Source: Promethearchaeota archaeon (lineage in GTDB: Archaea > Asgardarchaeota > Lokiarchaeia > Sigyniarchaeales > SOKP01). Taken from it: a stretch of DNA of 64,000 nucleotides. The notes below the pieces were generated by a model. That model had not been told where the DNA came from. It made no database searches and was given only the letters and a program-made list of their open reading frames with translations. The position numbers and the translations under genes are program-made. The stretch is taken from positions 1 through 64,000 of the forward strand of contig JAHLWS010000079.1 of assembly GCA_019057795.1 (NCBI GenBank). Reading direction: 5' to 3'. Of this stretch, positions 16,751-24,890 are shown one piece after another (the first letter of the stretch is position 1; the number at the start of each line of letters is the position of its first letter).

Positions 16751-17124
16751 TCTCTAATAATTGCTATTCTTTGATCAATGTCAAGTGGATACTTCAAACC
16801 GTCATCTGTACCTTCGAAGAAGGAATCGTAATCCTTTAAACGCCGAGCAATAAATTCTTCATTATATTCTATTATTTTACGTTTTGTGTAATGCAGCTCT
16901 TTTTTATGTTTTCTTATCTTAAGGAAATCCTTTAAACGGAACCAATATATTCGTGGATACTTGAGTAAATAGTCCAATTCTGTAATAAATTGATCTTTTT
17001 CATGAAAAGTTAAGTAGGTCTCTTTTTTCAAGAAATTGTGCCAGCTGTTTTCCCACTTCTTTTTGAGTTCATTTTTTTCATGAAAAACTTGCTGGATTTT
17101 ACGCTTAGGCATGAATAATTTCAA
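16741..17124 (-). pseudogene. N-terminal fragment of a UvrD/HelD-like helicase (copy A)
   Basis: 127 residues, largely helical and basic. The tail FIARRLKDYDSFFEGTDDG followed by LKYPLDIDQRIAIIRDLI matches the segment that immediately precedes the Walker A motif in HelD/UvrD-type helicases (LDxxQRxAI..). The frame stops exactly where GAGSGKT should follow. The stop lies in block R at a TTAATTT stretch also present at the helicase 3' end, so an internal deletion across a short direct repeat would explain it. Positions 16690-17143 are duplicated at 18868-19321. The peptide could be expressed but cannot be a helicase. Confidence 0.65.
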
Positions 17125-17307
17125 TCAACCACAATTAAAAAATATGATTAATCTATCTAAAATAGTCTAAAACAAGTTAAAAATTATTTGTAAGCATTTT
17201 TTCAACCATAAACATAAATATTTATATAATTTTTAAATACTAAAAATCAAGTTTACTTATTATACAATAGATATTTATAACTTTTTCACTATATTATATC
17301 ATAGAGA

Positions 17308-17496
17308 ATGTCAGATATTATTGAAAGTAATCCCGCGATCCTTGGAGGAAAACCTATTATAAAAGGAACCAGAATTCCAGTTGCTTTAATTTATGAACTA
17401 ATAAGATTGAATTATTCAATAAATGATATTTTAGAAGAATATCCCCATCTTAGTAAAAATATCATTTTAACTCTTCTTAACAATAAGAGTGTTTAA
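17308..17496 (+). CDS. DUF433 antitoxin
   Basis: 62 residues with the DUF433 signature: NPAILGGKPIIKGTRIPV, then LIRLNYSINDILEEYPHLS and a short helix. These are small winged/HTH-like proteins that usually pair with PIN-type toxins and repress their own promoter. The gene ends 38 bases before the PIN gene on the same strand. An AT-rich TATATAATTTTTAAAT stretch about 80 bp upstream is a candidate promoter. The usual length is about 75 residues, so the C-terminus is slightly short. Confidence 0.8.
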   Translation: MSDIIESNPAILGGKPIIKGTRIPVALIYELIRLNYSINDILEEYPHLSKNIILTLLNNKSV

Positions 17497-17534
17497 TATT
17501 TGAGTAAAATAATAATATTTAAGTGTAAAATTCA

Positions 17535-17993
17535 TTGAGATATAAGTTAAAATTATATTTAGACACATCAGTTATCTCAGCGCTTTTTGATGAGAGAAAT
17601 CCTGAAAGAAAAGCTCTTACAGAATCCTTTTTCAATGAGATTGTAAACTTCGAAATATATATCTCTGATATTACTCTTGCTGAGATTGAAAAAACGCCTG
17701 ATAATGAGATTAAAAGAAAAATGGAGGAAAGAACAACAGAATTTTCAGTTCTTAATAGTTTAATAGAAGTTGAAGAATTAGCAAAAAAGATTATTCAAAA
17801 AGGGGCAATTAGTGAATCATATTCTGAAGACGCTTATCATATTGCTATAGCTATAATAAATGAAATGGATTTTCTTTTAAGTTGGAATTTTAGACATATA
17901 GTAAGAAAAAGGACGAAAGATATAGTGAGAATGATTAGTACTTTAAACAATTTAAGACAAATAGAAATAATAACTCCTGCAGAATTATTATGA
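17535..17993 (+). CDS. PIN-domain toxin (VapC-like ribonuclease)
   Basis: 152 residues, TTG start. KLYLDTSVIS supplies the first catalytic Asp (about residue 10), DITLAEIEKTP the Glu near 48, SEDAYHIAIAI the central Asp near 97, and LLSWNFRHI the fourth acidic/W-N position typical of the subfamily paired with DUF433. It is probably an RNase neutralised by the DUF433 protein encoded just upstream. Confidence 0.82.
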   Translation: MRYKLKLYLDTSVISALFDERNPERKALTESFFNEIVNFEIYISDITLAEIEKTPDNEIKRKMEERTTEFSVLNSLIEVEELAKKIIQKGAISESYSEDAYHIAIAIINEMDFLLSWNFRHIVRKRTKDIVRMISTLNNLRQIEIITPAELL

Positions 17994-18008
17994 AATAGGT
18001 GAAGAATC

Positions 18009-18191
18009 ATTTTAGATAAAAAAGAAATTGAAAAAATAGAAAAAGAGATCGAACTAGAATTCCCATATGATATGGCATTGCAGCAAATTCATATAGCCAG
18101 AAAAATCATTGCTAAGGAGGCAGAGAAGAAGGGGTTAAAATATCTTGATTATATTAAACTAATTACTAAAGATATTCGAGCAATTCAATAA
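18009..18191 (+). CDS. Small helical ORF after the PIN gene, start unclear
   Basis: An open frame begins 15 bases after the PIN stop and encodes LDKKEIEKIEKEIELEF, then PYDMALQQIHIARKII and KYLDYIKLITKDIRAIQ. No ATG, GTG or TTG opens it; translation would need ATT/ATC at 18006-18011, or the internal ATG at 18072 (39 residues). It may be a remnant of a third gene of the DUF433-PIN module. The family is unknown. Confidence 0.35.
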   Translation: MLDKKEIEKIEKEIELEFPYDMALQQIHIARKIIAKEAEKKGLKYLDYIKLITKDIRAIQ

Positions 18192-18319
18192 ATTAAAATA
18201 TAAAAAACATACCGCCAAACTCAAGAATAATCCCCCTTGCTCTTAAGTATCCTTTTAAACTTCCTGATTCTTGGAATTAAAATTTCCAACTTTTATTAAT
18301 AATCTCTAATTTAACATTT

Positions 18320-18874
18320 CTAACTTTCTTTAATAAATTCCTTAATGGTTTTTCCCGTTTCCTTAATCGAATTATATTCTGTTTCTAATTCTCCATCTAA
18401 TAAACTTAAAATATTACTTTTTTTGAAGATCTCTTGTTTAATTTTTGAATAAATTGTTGTCTTAGGATACCAGAAATAGGAAAATGACATAATATCATCT
18501 TGACTTTTATCCAGAAATCTATCAATTATCTGGATATAATCTAGCTCTCTAGATAATAAATTTTCATATAATGTTTTAGCAATTTGTTCTCCTTTCCTAG
18601 TAAGCTTAAAAATATTAATTTTCTTGTTCTCATCAAAAGGTAGTTCTTTTTTAGAAATCCATGAATTATCAATAAAGACTTGAACTACATCATTAGTTTG
18701 TTGTGAAAAGTCGCCATAATCATAAGGAGAATAATTTACATCAACTTCTAATTCACTATCTAATCTAATAATATCAACTAATTTCTGTAATGTAGTGCTA
18801 CCTCTTATTTCTCCTTTGAATTTATAAAATAAGATAAAAATTAAATCTCCTAAATTAATTTTTTTAGTTTTCAT
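18320..18874 (-). CDS. Winged-helix protein of unknown family
   Basis: 184 residues. The N-terminal part has the pattern of an archaeal DNA-binding or protein-interaction winged helix: LIFILFYKFKGEIRGSTTLQKLV, then NYSPYDYGDFSQQTNDVV, a turn and IFKLTRKGEQIAKTL. The LQKL...YGxxS signature recalls Panacea-like and other antitoxin regulators. The C-terminal half is helical (IIDRFLDKSQDD...). The ATG lies exactly at the edge of repeat R, so its native promoter may have been replaced by the helicase-derived spacer. Confidence 0.6.
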   Translation of the reverse strand: MKTKKINLGDLIFILFYKFKGEIRGSTTLQKLVDIIRLDSELEVDVNYSPYDYGDFSQQTNDVVQVFIDNSWISKKELPFDENKKINIFKLTRKGEQIAKTLYENLLSRELDYIQIIDRFLDKSQDDIMSFSYFWYPKTTIYSKIKQEIFKKSNILSLLDGELETEYNSIKETGKTIKEFIKES

Positions 18875-18932
18875 TAGGAATTAATTTTTTCCATTTTCCA
18901 TTATTTATTAATCTTTTATTTTCTTAAATTAA
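18870..18932. repeat. Junction repeat R, copy 3
   Basis: Third copy of the block that also occurs at 14940 and 16692, here linking helicase remnant B to the winged-helix gene instead of Smr. Confidence 0.7.
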
Positions 18933-19321
18933 GGCTCTAATAATTGCTATTCTTTGATCAATGTCAAGTGGATACTTCAAACCGTCATCTGTACCTTCGA
19001 AAAAGGAATAATAATCCTTTAAACGCCGAGCAATAAATACTTCATTATATTCTATTGTTTTATGTTTTGTGTAACGCAGCTCTTTTTTCTGTTTTCTTAT
19101 CTTAAGGAAATCCTTTAAACGAAACCAATTTATTCGTGGATACTTGAGTAAATAGTCCAATTCTGTAATAAATTGATCTTTTTCATTAAAAATTAAATAG
19201 GTCTCTTTTTTCAAGAAATTGTGTCAGCTGTTTTCCCACTTTTTTTAAGTTCATTTTTTCCTGAAAAACTTGCTGGATTTTACTCTTAGGCATGAATAAT
19301 TTCAATCAACCACAATTAAAA
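18924..19321 (-). pseudogene. Helicase N-terminal fragment (copy B), doubly disrupted
   Basis: About 90 percent identical to copy A at 16741-17124. The Trp codon in the segment NSWHNF of copy A is a TGA here, and bases are lost in the T-rich stretch around 19235-19262, so the N-terminal 30 codons are out of frame. An ATG after the stop (19214) could still give 96 residues. Homology with copy A continues to the CACAATTAAAAAAT at 19308-19321 upstream of the start and then ends. Confidence 0.7.
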
Positions 19322-19523
19322 AATTAAATAGAAAAGAATGAGACATTTAACTTTTCTGTCAAATTGATTTTTCTTTAGGATAAGAGAATTTTTTCCTAAT
19401 TAATATGATAATCATCCTAAATTTTCTATTAATAAATTATGCTAAATTTGAAGGTATAATTATTATTTAATTATTGTATCTCCTTCTAGTTAGGCTTTAT
19501 ATGGCGTATATGAGCCTATTTCT

Positions 19524-21848
19524 CTAATTAATATCTTTAAAATACTTTCTCTTATTTTTAGATAACTTAATCTTCTTTCTGGGCTTAGAATTAGGCCCTT
19601 TCTTAGTATGATACCATTGATTCCAACTTGAATAATTTGAGCTCCATTCTATAAGTCGCTCTCTCTGATTTTCAGTATCCTTTTTAGATTGTTGATAACT
19701 CTCGAAACATTCTACAAAAAACCCTTGTGAATTTAAGATTTGTCGGATCTCTTTTATCTCTTCCTTTGAAAATACATTAAAATATTCCAGCATGAATGTC
19801 ATAAAATGTTTCACGCTTCGACATAATTTAATTAGAGCAGTCTTGGAGCCAATAACTTTTTGATATATACACCAAAATCCTAAGAAATTTAAGATAATTT
19901 CACCGTCTAACTCTCCTTCATCTAACAATTGTTCAAGATCAGGATATTTACAACGTGAAATTACATAATTTAAAAATTTTATCGCGTGGTTTTTTTTCTC
20001 TTCTCTATTCTGCTTATTTAGATCTTTTTCAGATAAGTAGGACTCATATTCCGAGATAAGGCTATCTCTTAAACGCATTCTTTCTTTTTCATCTTCCAAA
20101 AATTCAATCCTTCTTGAAATCGTTTCTTTTACTGAATCATCGATTTCTAAACCTTTTATATATAATGATTTGGCTTTTTCAAAATTGAAATAATTCTTTC
20201 GAAAATGTGAATATTGGTCGCCCCAGCCAATATATCCCCAAGGATTCTTGGGAAATCTTTCGACTAGGTCTTTAAACTCCTTTTCACCCTCTTCTATTAG
20301 ATCTAAAGCAAATAACGCGTCTGCTATATATCTCAGGACGTTGTGAATGAAGAGATCACTCGAATCGGGAAAATATTCCAGTAATTCTCGGCATATTTTA
20401 ATCAATTCCTGGAGTAAACTGGCGTTCCATAATGCCATCATGAGATCTTGGCTCCAATCCATGATATATTCAAAGAAATGATATATACCATCAGCATCTT
20501 TTATATCTTTTATTTCGAGCTTAAATCTTTCTCTTAAATATTCCCATGCTTCAAGCCAGACCTTGCTTGCCTTCTCATCCTCTTGATTATCGACAAATTC
20601 ATAACCCCTTTCCATCATCTCATCTATTTTCTCGGAATTGATAATATCGGGAGCCAACCTTTCCCATAAGATTGTCGCAGCTAAGAAAAGGAAATCTAAT
20701 TCGATACACTCAGGATCGATCGAGTATGAGGTTTCCCAATTCTTTACCAATTCTTCCACAGAATAAAAACGATGTACATCCAATAAAAATTGCTCCTTTT
20801 TAAATTCAATGCCGTAATCTCTCAATTCTTTAATAATTTCTTCAGTCGTGAAAGATTCAACTCGCTCCATTGTAAAATGGGGAATGATGTTTAAATTATG
20901 TTTTAGCATTTTCCAGCGCACGTATGAGTTTAATTTTTCCTCATCCTCCATGTCTATTCCAGCTTCCATGGCTTCCATCAATGTGGTCTTCATAAAACCC
21001 CAATTTGCTGGAATTAAAGCTACTTCCACTAATAAATCACTCATTTGGTAAATGCTCATCCTAAGTTGCTCCGCAAGTGTATCTGTTATAATCCCCTTAT
21101 TCTTAAGAAATGGTATATAAGCCATTAAAACGGGCACAATGGCTTTAAAATATTCCTGGTCGGTCACGATTTTTTTTGGAAGCACATCGAGACAGATATA
21201 TTCAAGAGCTGATGGTTCCCACTCTTCATGCATCTGAAGAAAGTACATATACATATATTCCGTGACGTTATATATGACCCAGTATGTCTCATTAATTTGA
21301 ATGCTTGAGAGGTTTCTTGATTCACTGCTATTAATAAAAGTATCGATCAAATTTTCGGTTTTTTTCATGAGTTTATCCAATTTTTTTTCCGAATAAGGGA
21401 TCTCAGAAAAAGGGATTTGATCGGTATCTCTTTGAAATATTTCCTTAGCTTCTTTCATTTTATTTGATGATGGCGTTGGATTAATGGTATACGATTTCAG
21501 AATTTCCTTCGCAATGGATTTCTGCAAGATGTCTTGCAAAGATAAATAATTGATAAAATTGGTGATAATAGATTGAGTTTTAAGAAAAGTGACCCCCGAA
21601 AGTTCGGGCCAATGAGTAGGAGCTAATTTTTGCATAAAAGTATTTATGAAATCGACGTTAAATCGAGTGCGGTTGAATTTATTGTTGTTATGTTTGATGT
21701 ATTCCTTTAAAAACAATATAATTACTTTTTTTGTTAGCTTTAATTCTTGATTTGGGATATTATTTTTTTTTAAAGTGGCAATATATCTTGGAAATGTTAT
21801 CTTGCACTCTTCCATGAAAGTCTTTACATTGAAGATTGATTTATCCAT
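19524..21848 (-). CDS. Large TPR-like helical protein
   Basis: 774 residues, almost wholly helical and soluble. Residues about 545-600 contain a clear TPR-like unit (NPWGYIGWGDQYSHF, then FEKAKSLYIKGLEIDDS), and neighbouring segments (LIKICRELLEYFPDS, IADALFALDLIEEGEKEF) look like further degenerate TPRs. An N-terminal module (about 40-115) and a C-terminal module (about 640-720) share a layout with an LNFLGFWCIYQKVIGSKTALIKL-type helix pair. The C-terminus is very basic (KKIKLSKNKRKYF). SEC-C-associated TPR proteins have this shape, but no SEC-C motif is present. It is probably a protein-interaction scaffold; the partner is unknown. Confidence 0.65.
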   Translation of the reverse strand: MDKSIFNVKTFMEECKITFPRYIATLKKNNIPNQELKLTKKVIILFLKEYIKHNNNKFNRTRFNVDFINTFMQKLAPTHWPELSGVTFLKTQSIITNFINYLSLQDILQKSIAKEILKSYTINPTPSSNKMKEAKEIFQRDTDQIPFSEIPYSEKKLDKLMKKTENLIDTFINSSESRNLSSIQINETYWVIYNVTEYMYMYFLQMHEEWEPSALEYICLDVLPKKIVTDQEYFKAIVPVLMAYIPFLKNKGIITDTLAEQLRMSIYQMSDLLVEVALIPANWGFMKTTLMEAMEAGIDMEDEEKLNSYVRWKMLKHNLNIIPHFTMERVESFTTEEIIKELRDYGIEFKKEQFLLDVHRFYSVEELVKNWETSYSIDPECIELDFLFLAATILWERLAPDIINSEKIDEMMERGYEFVDNQEDEKASKVWLEAWEYLRERFKLEIKDIKDADGIYHFFEYIMDWSQDLMMALWNASLLQELIKICRELLEYFPDSSDLFIHNVLRYIADALFALDLIEEGEKEFKDLVERFPKNPWGYIGWGDQYSHFRKNYFNFEKAKSLYIKGLEIDDSVKETISRRIEFLEDEKERMRLRDSLISEYESYLSEKDLNKQNREEKKNHAIKFLNYVISRCKYPDLEQLLDEGELDGEIILNFLGFWCIYQKVIGSKTALIKLCRSVKHFMTFMLEYFNVFSKEEIKEIRQILNSQGFFVECFESYQQSKKDTENQRERLIEWSSNYSSWNQWYHTKKGPNSKPRKKIKLSKNKRKYFKDIN

Positions 21849-21908
21849 GAATGTTAAAGGATCGGTATTAGATTAAAAATCATTTGATATTCCGTTAATA
21901 ATCTTAAG

Positions 21909-21941
21909 GAAATAGTTAAAAATAATTCAAAAGGAGGATAA
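21909..21941 (+). pseudogene. Last eleven codons of a PIN toxin, carrying the antitoxin ribosome-binding site
   Basis: GAA to TAA reads EIVKNNSKGG-stop, identical to the last codons of the PIN toxin at 38705-39217. The codons for KGG form AAAGGAGG, the Shine-Dalgarno sequence of the antitoxin 4 bases further on. Upstream the toxin body is missing. Confidence 0.7.
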
Positions 21942-21945
21942 AAGA

Positions 21946-22233
21946 ATGACAAAACAGATGAATTTAAGGTTAGATGAGGAATTAATCAAGGAATTTGAAG
22001 AACTTGCCGAAAACGAAAATCTTGACCACTCAGCACTAATAAAGAAAGTATTAATAGAAGGAATTCAACAGGAACGATTCAGTTTTGCTATAAAAAAATA
22101 CGTGCTGCAAGAAATTTCACTTGAGAGAGCAGCAGAAATCGCAAAAATATCTATTCATGAGTTAATTGCCAAAATCAGCCAATTAGGAATTCCATCTAAT
22201 TTGACTATAGAGGATTTCAGAAAATTAATATAA
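21946..22233 (+). CDS. Orphan RHH-UPF0175 antitoxin
   Basis: 95 residues. The N-terminal 45 form a ribbon-helix-helix (MNLRLDEELIKEFEELAE...SALIKKVL); the rest matches UPF0175, with AIKKYVLQEISLERAAEIAKIS and a closing LGIPSNLTIEDF. It differs from the antitoxin at 39222-39509 at only about six residues. Its toxin has been lost except for the last codons, so it may act in trans on the paralogous toxin or be selectively neutral. Confidence 0.85.
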   Translation: MTKQMNLRLDEELIKEFEELAENENLDHSALIKKVLIEGIQQERFSFAIKKYVLQEISLERAAEIAKISIHELIAKISQLGIPSNLTIEDFRKLI

Positions 22234-22261
22234 AGCAATTGATAGATTGGTGAGAAAAAAG

Positions 22262-22434
22262 CTATAAATTTAGCACAAATTCTTAAGATTGAGCATCAAA
22301 CGACCTTAACAACCATGTTGGAACTACTAATTGCAGGAATTATTAATTCTTCAGAATATATTTCAAATGTAAAAAAGTATGCTGAAGATAGTTGGGTTTC
22401 AGAAGTTGGAAATTGCATTAAAAGAATATCTTAA
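22262..22434 (+). pseudogene. Mosaic remnant of toxin-antitoxin genes
   Basis: The frame reads KAINLAQILKIEHQTTLTTMLELL, then EYISNVKKYAEDSW, then VGNCIKRIS-stop. The middle part is nearly identical to the PIN tail at 39600-39650, and GTTGGAAATTGCATTAAAA matches bases inside the antitoxin at 39683-40009. An internal deletion has thus fused two genes of the 39.5-40 kb module. Confidence 0.55.
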
Positions 22435-22447
22435 CTACTTTTTTTCT

Positions 22448-22936
22448 TTACCACTTAATTTCTTCACCTAAACGTTTCTGTGGCCAGATCCAATACATTT
22501 TCCTTTTTTTAACACCTTTTTCTTCCAATTCTTTAAATAATTTTGTTCTAGAATCTCGTAAATAGTTGTTTTGATCGTATAAAATAATCCCCTCATCAAG
22601 AATGCTTAAGATTAAATCTCTTTTATTCTCAATTGATTTTTTAAATTCAGATTTTCTCATCCAAATGGAGTCGATACCTGATAAGGAGAGTCCCATTAAT
22701 GTTAATTTAAGATTAGTTCGTTCTCTATGATCGATTGGCAATTGGTTATCCGCGAAAATAACAAGCAGATCAATATCACTTATCTTATCAGCGGAAAATT
22801 CTGCATTTTCAGTAGCCAAAGATCCAAACAATACGATTCCTACTATTTCTTTTTCACTCTTAAATAAGCTTTCCAAATATTCTGTTAAAGATGAAGCAAA
22901 ATAATCAATTTTTATGAAAGAAAGGTCTATATCCAT
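22448..22936 (-). CDS. MNT-type nucleotidyltransferase (antitoxin)
   Basis: 162 residues. IVLFGSLATENA followed by SDIDLLVIF gives the GS-x(n)-DxD motif of minimal nucleotidyltransferases at about 38-60. The C-terminal half carries an Asp-poor extension with LSLSGIDSIW and a basic tail (KKRKMYWIWPQKR). In HEPN-MNT modules this protein inactivates the HEPN RNase, in studied cases by AMPylation. The start overlaps the end of the HEPN gene by 10 bases. Confidence 0.8.
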   Translation of the reverse strand: MDIDLSFIKIDYFASSLTEYLESLFKSEKEIVGIVLFGSLATENAEFSADKISDIDLLVIFADNQLPIDHRERTNLKLTLMGLSLSGIDSIWMRKSEFKKSIENKRDLILSILDEGIILYDQNNYLRDSRTKLFKELEEKGVKKRKMYWIWPQKRLGEEIKW

Positions 22937-23448
22937 TTAATAATATCCTCCTTTATATCTTTCAGAATCTTTAAATCTTTAAATTCAGTTTTAGGAATTT
23001 GGAAAACATCTTGAATTATAACAATATAAAGTGAAATAATCTTTTCCAAATTAATAATAAAAGGTTTTATATCTTCTAAAGAAGTATAAATTTCTTCTGC
23101 TACTAAAAACTCATCTTCTTTATAAAACCCGTATCTTGTTTTTGTACCTTCTTCTTCAAATATTAATGAGTATGTAATGATCTCTTTAATCAATTCCTCA
23201 GATTTCTCATCAAATGTCCTATAATCTTTATCTTTAAGGACATCTTTTAAAATTTTTGTGGGTTCATGAGTTTTTTGAATCTTTACACCTAATAAAACTA
23301 AAATTGACTTATTTAGCTTTTCTACAGCGAACTGACTCCGAAATGCTACATCAGCAAAATCTTCAACTTCTAGAGCTTTTAAAAATCTTTTAATGTCTGC
23401 TATTGCTGAAATAATCCATTTTTCTGCTAATGATATATTTGTTTTCAT
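22927..23448 (-). CDS. HEPN-domain protein (toxin partner of MNT)
   Basis: 173 residues, all helical. AEKWIISAIADIKRFLKAL, then DVAFRSQFAVEKLNKSILVLLG and IQKTHEPTKIL, is the archaeal HEPN pattern. A later TRYGFYKEDEF segment follows the usual layout, but the canonical Rx4-6H RNase motif is not obvious, so its activity is uncertain. It is encoded upstream of, and overlapping, the MNT gene, the classic HEPN-MNT order. Confidence 0.75.
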   Translation of the reverse strand: MKTNISLAEKWIISAIADIKRFLKALEVEDFADVAFRSQFAVEKLNKSILVLLGVKIQKTHEPTKILKDVLKDKDYRTFDEKSEELIKEIITYSLIFEEEGTKTRYGFYKEDEFLVAEEIYTSLEDIKPFIINLEKIISLYIVIIQDVFQIPKTEFKDLKILKDIKEDIIKWI

Positions 23449-23726
23449 TTTCTCTAAACTTTAATATCAATTAATACCTTATAAAACCTCTCAAATTTAA
23501 ACCTTGAAAAGATTATTCATAAAGTTAACTTTAAAAGTCTCATATTTATGAAAATGTCCAATTAATTTAATATTAAATAAATATATCTCTTTAAAAAAAT
23601 CTTATTTCAAATTTTATATATAAATCATTATTGTTGTTTGGGTTTTTTTCAATAAACCTAATATATAAGGCTTTACTATTTTGTAACTTAGTTTTTTAAA
23701 GCAAAAAAATTACATAGTGAAATAAC

Positions 23727-24650
23727 ATGGAACAAAAAAGAGAGAAAGTGAAATGTCCGGTTTGCGATTTTAAATTTATTCCAGAATCTTTTCATTTTGA
23801 AAAAACAAGTTATGATCAGGTAGAAAGTAAAGGGGAACTTATAGAATTTCCAAATGGAAAACATCAGCTTGAGCTGAAGCCATTCACTTCGATTCGGGGG
23901 TCATTTGTAACTTATTGTCCTCAATGTAAATATCTGATAAAATTTGCTGCGGAAATAGGCAGAAAAGAAGTAGTAGAAGACCCCTCTCTTATAAAAAAAT
24001 TGGGTGCGATTAAGGAATTTGGGAATGTATATAAATATAAGTATGATCCAAGTGAGAAACCCTACATGGATTATTCAGATTATTTTTTAGAAAAAGCAGA
24101 TAATATTAAAAAAAGCATTAAAAATGCTTTAGATGAAGTTAATTTGGTTCAATGGGGTACCTCCTATAACCAATGGAAAGAGAATAAATCTATTGACTCG
24201 TTCAAATTCTTGATACACTTCTTTTCTACTTTAATAGATTATTTAGATTCTCAAGTTGATGATTCTGATAACAAGACAGTTATACAAAAAATAGAAGAAA
24301 TAAATCTATCGAAGAACCTTGAGATATTAATTAAAAAAGTAAGAGAATTACGGAATAAAATAACGCATAGAGTTTATGAATTAAGTGAGGAGGAGGAAGA
24401 ATTAGTTGAGAACTCCTTTACTCAATTCATGAAATATTTAATACTGAAACAATTAACTCCTTTAAATCTAAACAAGATTAACATTGAGCAAGATTATAAC
24501 TTCATTGATATAAATAAAATCAATTACGAAATCTTAAGATTTCTCCATTTATATTTAGGAAATTTGTTGCATATAAAAAATTTTTATCATGAATTTCTAA
24601 CCCCGTTATTTAAAGATCTTAAAATACAATACTCTGATTATAACCCCTAA
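23727..24650 (+). CDS. Zinc-ribbon protein with HEPN-like RNase motif
   Basis: 307 residues. An N-terminal CPVC (about 10-13) and a distant CPQC (about 66-69) form a DUF2225-like zinc ribbon. A helical middle follows. Near residue 215 the segment RELRNKITHRVYEL contains R-N-x3-H, the Rx4H catalytic motif of HEPN ribonucleases, in a long helical context (LIHFFSTLIDYLDS before, ENSFTQFMKYLI after). The C-terminal 70 residues are helical and unassigned. A TATA-like TAATATATAAGG lies about 70 bp upstream. A zinc-sensing HEPN nuclease is possible; this is inference. Confidence 0.6.
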   Translation: MEQKREKVKCPVCDFKFIPESFHFEKTSYDQVESKGELIEFPNGKHQLELKPFTSIRGSFVTYCPQCKYLIKFAAEIGRKEVVEDPSLIKKLGAIKEFGNVYKYKYDPSEKPYMDYSDYFLEKADNIKKSIKNALDEVNLVQWGTSYNQWKENKSIDSFKFLIHFFSTLIDYLDSQVDDSDNKTVIQKIEEINLSKNLEILIKKVRELRNKITHRVYELSEEEEELVENSFTQFMKYLILKQLTPLNLNKINIEQDYNFIDINKINYEILRFLHLYLGNLLHIKNFYHEFLTPLFKDLKIQYSDYNP

Positions 24651-24652
24651 AG

Positions 24653-24668
24653 TTTTTTTTTCTTTTTA
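24653..24668 (+). terminator. Oligo-T terminator after the zinc-HEPN gene
   Basis: Two nearly contiguous T-runs start 3 bases after the stop codon. The following gap to 24890 holds only a roughly 30-base scrap matching the helicase 3' end (see 24711). Confidence 0.45.
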
Positions 24669-24710
24669 CTTATTTCAGGTAAGTTCAAGAAAGATATATG
24701 ATTTTTCTGA

Positions 24711-24741
24711 AATTTTATTTTCTTAAATTAAAAGTAAATTT
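24711..24741. repeat. Scrap of the helicase zinc-finger 3' end
   Basis: This stretch matches 14979-15011 almost base for base (minus-strand reading CKFTFNL-K-stop) and then diverges on both sides. It is a fourth trace of the helicase-Smr locus, 5 kb from the nearest other copy. Confidence 0.5.
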
Positions 24742-24890
24742 ACAAACCTTTTTAAAAAATCTCCTATAATAATTAAACCTGATTATATAACTACACAATA
24801 GCTAGAATTTAGCTTGAAAATATGTTAGGACACGCCGAAGACATTTATTGGCGCTGGTAAAAGAAGTAGAAAAACTAATTTATTTTTATT

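Noticed and set aside
24821-24862. MLGHAEDIYWRW-like frame resembling the end of a tyrosine recombinase
   Set aside because: Only about 12 codons, no catalytic Arg/Tyr context, stop immediately after; chance is likely.
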